Position numbers and translations under genes: made by a program
Notes under the pieces: model-generated
Database searches by the model: none
Told to the model about the DNA's origin: nothing
Seen by the model: the letters and a program-made list of their open reading frames with translations, nothing else
Shown: one piece after another, positions 1-64,000 of the stretch
How the letters are laid out: each line of letters starts with the position of its first letter
Numbering within the stretch: position 1 is the stretch's first letter
DNA from: Thamnaconus septentrionalis
Taxonomy: Eukaryota > Chordata > Actinopteri > Tetraodontiformes > Monacanthidae
Length of the DNA stretch: 64,000 bases
Assembly: GCA_009823395.1 (NCBI GenBank)
Contig: CM020507.1
Coordinates: 12,328,001 to 12,392,000 of the forward strand
Direction of reading: 5' to 3'

Positions 1-1099
1 ATCCGCCTGTCTCTGAGTGTCTTTTTTTTCCATCTTCTTCTTCTTTTTTTTTTTTTTTTTTTTCACTATTGTCATTATTATTAATTAATATTTAATTAAT
101 TAATATTTTTTTTGCCTCACACATAACACGCAGGCACTCGCACACTGTAACCTCCGCAGCTGTGAGAGTTACCGTGCGGGCCAGTTTTGAGTGCGCTCAC
201 TTGGCCAGACCGCCACTCCACTGTACAAGAGGGGCGGCTTTTCCCGTCGAGCCTCGACGCTGCGGCCCGGCGGCTCTTCACGCCCCGGCGGATCGGCAAT
301 CACCTTGATATGTTTGACTGCGAAAACGTGGCCGACTGGCGAAAGAACCGTCCCTGCTGTACAGTGCACAGTGTTGAGATGTGTGGGCTAGCTAGCGGTC
401 AGGAGGGAGCCCGACGTCAAAATCACAAACGTCGGGAGTGCCATATCTTTACACGTCGAGTAAAACTGAATCAAAAAATAGCCCCAGTGATCAGTGCCAG
501 TCACTTGGCCTGTTGCGAAAAGGCAACCCTTAGATATAGAAAGAAATGTACAAAATGCTCCTTAATTATAAATAATGGTACTATAAATCAACAAAACCAA
601 ACATTTTTCAAGTTCACAGACATCGATACCATCAAGTGCTGTTGGTAATAAACAAACGGGACTCAAGTTTCAGGGCTGATGGAGGGGATTTCTTGTGTTT
701 CTTAGCGAGGCTGCAGAGAGTAACGACGTCGCCATCAAGAGTAAAATATGCTCCGGTAAAATGTCAAAACAAAACATTGAACGCGTTCCAGTGCATGCAC
801 ATGAGTTCTTGTATATATATACAGATGTATCCGTAAGCTTTGGGGGAGCAGATGCTGTGTACGCGGGCGGCTGAAGTGAAGTGCTTCTCCATTATGGTGG
901 ATGCGCGGCGTATTATCGAGATTATTCGCTGTTTGGGGGAACTGCCAGTAAAAAGAAGTTGTGCGCGGTGCGTGTTTTGTGTGTGTGCGGTCGAGGCCGG
1001 GCCGTCGGAGCGCGGCTGGAGCGTGAAGTCCGAGCGTTAGTGGCTTAGAGAACACACGCCGTCCGCCGCGATGATGGATGCTCGCTATCACCGTCTCCC

Positions 1100-1395
1100 T
1101 GAGGACATTCACACCCTCCACTCTCCGCCCCCCCTCCTTCCACCCTCTTATCTCCTCCTTCTCCTCCGTCCTCCTCCATCCATACCCTTTTGCTCCTCTT
1201 CACCTCATTGCTTTAGGCCTTCATCTATCCACACCATTTTCATCCCACCACCACCACCTCCATATCCCGCTCCTCCACACGTCTGCTCCTCACTCCAGGT
1301 TCCCAGAAGTTCTCTCCTCCTCCTCCTCTCCCTCCTTCGCCTCTCCTCTCCTCATCCTTCCTCCTTTCTTCCTCCCTTCCTTCCTTCTGAGCCAT
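1100..1395. repeat. CT-rich low-complexity tract
   Basis: About 300 bases composed almost wholly of C and T on the plus strand (CCTCC, TCCTC units), purine-rich on the ntrk2 sense strand. ORFs across it are low-complexity Pro/Ser/Leu runs and are not credible genes. Confidence 0.8.
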
Positions 1396-1585
1396 AAAAC
1401 AATAAGTCTTGAATGTCTGTGAGGAGACTGTGCTAATGGAGCCCATTAGGCTGTAATGAAATATACATTACACCATTACAGTGGACGGGTCCTGGCTGAA
1501 GCACTGCACCGCTCAAATAATAAAACATGCACAATTCAATTTCCCCTCTCAGCCCGTTTTGAGTGTCTTTCACTCCGTCCGTCCA

Positions 1586-1624
<39 letters not shown>

Positions 1625-1644
1625 AGGCAAGAAGGAATGAGGTA

Positions 1645-1676
<32 letters not shown>
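1586..1676. repeat. twin TG microsatellite
   Basis: Two TG runs (about 1586-1622 and 1647-1676) are separated by 24 bases of unique sequence. On the gene strand they are CA repeats in the 3' UTR or flank. Confidence 0.9.
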
Positions 1677-1677
<1 letters not shown>

Positions 1678-3096
1678 GTCCTGCGAGTCCCGTCTAGATG
1701 TGGTTTCCAAGGATGTCTGAGTGCTGAGAGCCTTGATGATTTAATATGGGTTGACCAAATGAACCACACCTTCCCCAGCGCCGCCGGCCGCACGTCTCCC
1801 CGTCACCCCACCACTCGGAGCCCTCCATGATGACGACTCCCTCCGGAAACCTTTACACCCTCCCTCGGCGCCCCGCCACCCTCGCCAAAAAAAAAACCCA
1901 CTGGGACCTCGTGATCGGCGGACAGCTGCGGACAAATGAATCCATTGACCTCCGACACGAGCGCTTGACATCACAAGTGAAGCATCTGTCACTCCAAAAA
2001 GGGGGAGGGCGGTGATGGGAGTGTCATCATGTTACCGCGCTCATTACAGCGCAGGCCTCGGCAAAAGGAGCGTGACAGTGTGTAGATATTTGTGCATATT
2101 CTCTTGTTTTCTTGTTGTTGTTCTTTGTTGTTGCGTTGGTCAGTCTCATATTCATAATTCACTGCCACAGTACAGCAGAAGACCACAGGCAGTCTTCCCC
2201 CCAGAGTGTTTTCAGCCCCAGCAGACAGACGCTGCCTGTGTCCCTTCAGCGAACCACCGGAAGAACCACACTGTTGATTTTCTTGCCCCACTGATGTTTT
2301 TAAAAAGGTGACAGCTGATCCGAGAGTCAAGAGTTCATCTTTGCCGTGGCGCAGTCTTTCCCCGCTGGCTGCGTCGGCAGAAAGCTAACGTTACTGGTAA
2401 CTGGGACAGACAGACAGGTGGACAGACAGGCAAGGGACGAGAGGGGAGGCGTGGGAGGGGAAACACAGTGTCTTCGTGAGGCTTTTTTCCTCTGAAACGT
2501 CTCACCGCCGCTCAAGTCTCGTATTTACATGCAAAGAGCAGAAGATTCCAGAAAAGCTCCATCGTCGCCGTGAACAACAACAACAAAAAAAAATCAAAGA
2601 ATTCCGGACAAATCCCGTTGTCCGGGAGGCAGCGTGGGATGAGTCACGAAATTTAACGTCCCCTTAATCTGTTTGGATCAATTTGTCTCCAGACGTTTTA
2701 AAGCAAATGAGAGGCTTTTTTTTTCTTTTGGTCTCTCAAAGTTAAATTACTCTCAGTAAATGTCTCTTCTGCAAGGGGGGGAAGTAAGGGAGTGGGACGA
2801 CACAAAAGAAGAGGGGAAATTGCCAGGAAGGAAGGAAGGAATTAGGAAAGAGGCGATTGGGGCATGTATTGAGGAATTTTTCTTTTGATTGCCTTGAAGA
2901 GTTTGAAAGTAGCTTCACACCCGGCGGCCCCCTCTCACACGCCGACTAGCAAGGCGCCGCCGTCTTCTCTCATGCACGCGTGCAACTCAAAACGCACGCA
3001 CAAACACACACACCTTAATTCTGCGACCGTCCCAACGCCAAATACACCCGCACACACTCATCCTCCGAGACTCTCCTCCGCCGTCCCTGCCGGGCC

Positions 3097-63536
<60,440 letters not shown>

Positions 63537-64000
63537 CTGTCGGGAGATACAAGATAGAAGCGACACAGGAAGTCACACACACAGCACAACGTCATTTCAG
63601 CAAGGCTCAGGGACCGACAGAAGAAGACTGTTAATAGAGCGCTTCCAGCTTGTGAGGGCCTGCAGATGGGAGGAAATGTGAGGGCGATGGCTGAACATTA
63701 AGGTGCTGAGACATCTGCCAGAACTTAGCGAATGTTTTCACCACCTGAGGGAACGCAGCGTTACAGTTGAGAGAAGTTTTTTTTTTTTTTTTTTTTTTTT
63801 TTTTGTCCTTGGGCTCGCCGTTTTGTTTGGCTGAAGCACAAGGTCAACATTCAAATTTTCATAGGTTACATGCTTAAGGGTCCACCGGGAGGGGAACAAC
63901 GTTTATCAAAACTTTAGGTTTCCGTCTATGGACGTCTCTGAAAAAAAAATCCTCTCACACCCAAATGAAAAACAGCCCAGAAGAAAAAAAAAATACAGCC
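63537..64000 (-). other. ntrk2 intron upstream of LRR exon 1 (continues outside window)
   Basis: Sequence 5' of the first visible exon. It contains a poly-T run at about 63777-63804 and nothing coding. The signal-peptide exon must lie further upstream. Confidence 0.75.

Larger units (their letters stand above)
1..3096 (-). other. ntrk2 3' UTR and/or 3' flanking sequence
   Basis: This lies directly downstream of the minus-strand stop codon. I find no minus-strand AATAAA here; ATTAAA occurs on the minus strand near 91-96 and 1740-1745, so the polyadenylation site is unclear and may lie beyond the window. Content is a poly-T run near 41-63, a CT-rich tract (about 1100-1395) and two TG repeats. 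ORFs such as plus-strand 187-648 show no recognisable domain. No neighbouring gene is recognised. Confidence 0.5.

Noticed and set aside
187..648. 153-codon plus-strand ORF downstream of ntrk2
   Set aside because: No recognisable domain, no repeat of real-gene composition and no splice or start context. Several overlapping ORFs in other frames are equally good.

Overview
The window looks like teleost fish nuclear DNA. It is intron-rich and AT-leaning, carries many CA/TG microsatellites, and contains fish-type transposable elements: tRNA-derived SINEs, hAT-like and Tc1-like remnants, and a solo LTR. It is dominated by one gene on the minus strand, a TrkB-type neurotrophin receptor tyrosine kinase (ntrk2). 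I could place 18 coding exons between 63536 and 3097. All junctions keep frame and together give 719 residues plus a stop. The signal peptide and LRR N-cap exon(s) and the promoter lie beyond position 64000. TrkB is preferred over TrkA or TrkC because of the C-terminus ([14 protein letters not shown]), the juxtamembrane block ([30 protein letters not shown]), the Ig2 signature DHHWCIPF and the catalytic-domain wording ([20 protein letters not shown]). I cannot decide between the ntrk2a and ntrk2b paralogues.

Layout from 5' to 3' of the gene (high to low coordinates): three LRR exons (63.5-62.1 kb); the LRR C-cap exon (60.5 kb); a 7.5-kb intron; a compact block holding Ig1, Ig2, the stalk and the transmembrane exon (52.9-49.3 kb), which includes a predicted 12-nt microexon; a 27.9-kb intron; the intracellular juxtamembrane exon with the Shc-type NPQY site (21.3 kb); and six kinase exons (15.8, 11.4, 11.1, 10.5, 4.7 and 3.2 kb), ending with the PLC-gamma-type YLDILG tail. 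All key kinase residues are intact. The last 3.1 kb (1-3096) is the 3' UTR and/or 3' flank. I see no second protein-coding gene, rRNA, tRNA gene or CRISPR array. The long ORFs elsewhere run mostly through low-complexity repeats or lack splice and homology support.

Points worth a second look: the 12-nt in-frame microexon flanked by poly-C tracts in the stalk; a GC-AG intron inside the kinase domain; an unusually short stalk; CA-rich tracts next to donors of ectodomain exons; a 439-bp solo LTR with a 6-bp target duplication; a 247-bp hAT MITE with an 8-bp duplication; an ACGTGA-rich palindromic element between the two Ig2 exons; a twin-palindrome hairpin; and a strong CTCF-like motif in the giant intron. 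I did not find a novel multi-gene system here.
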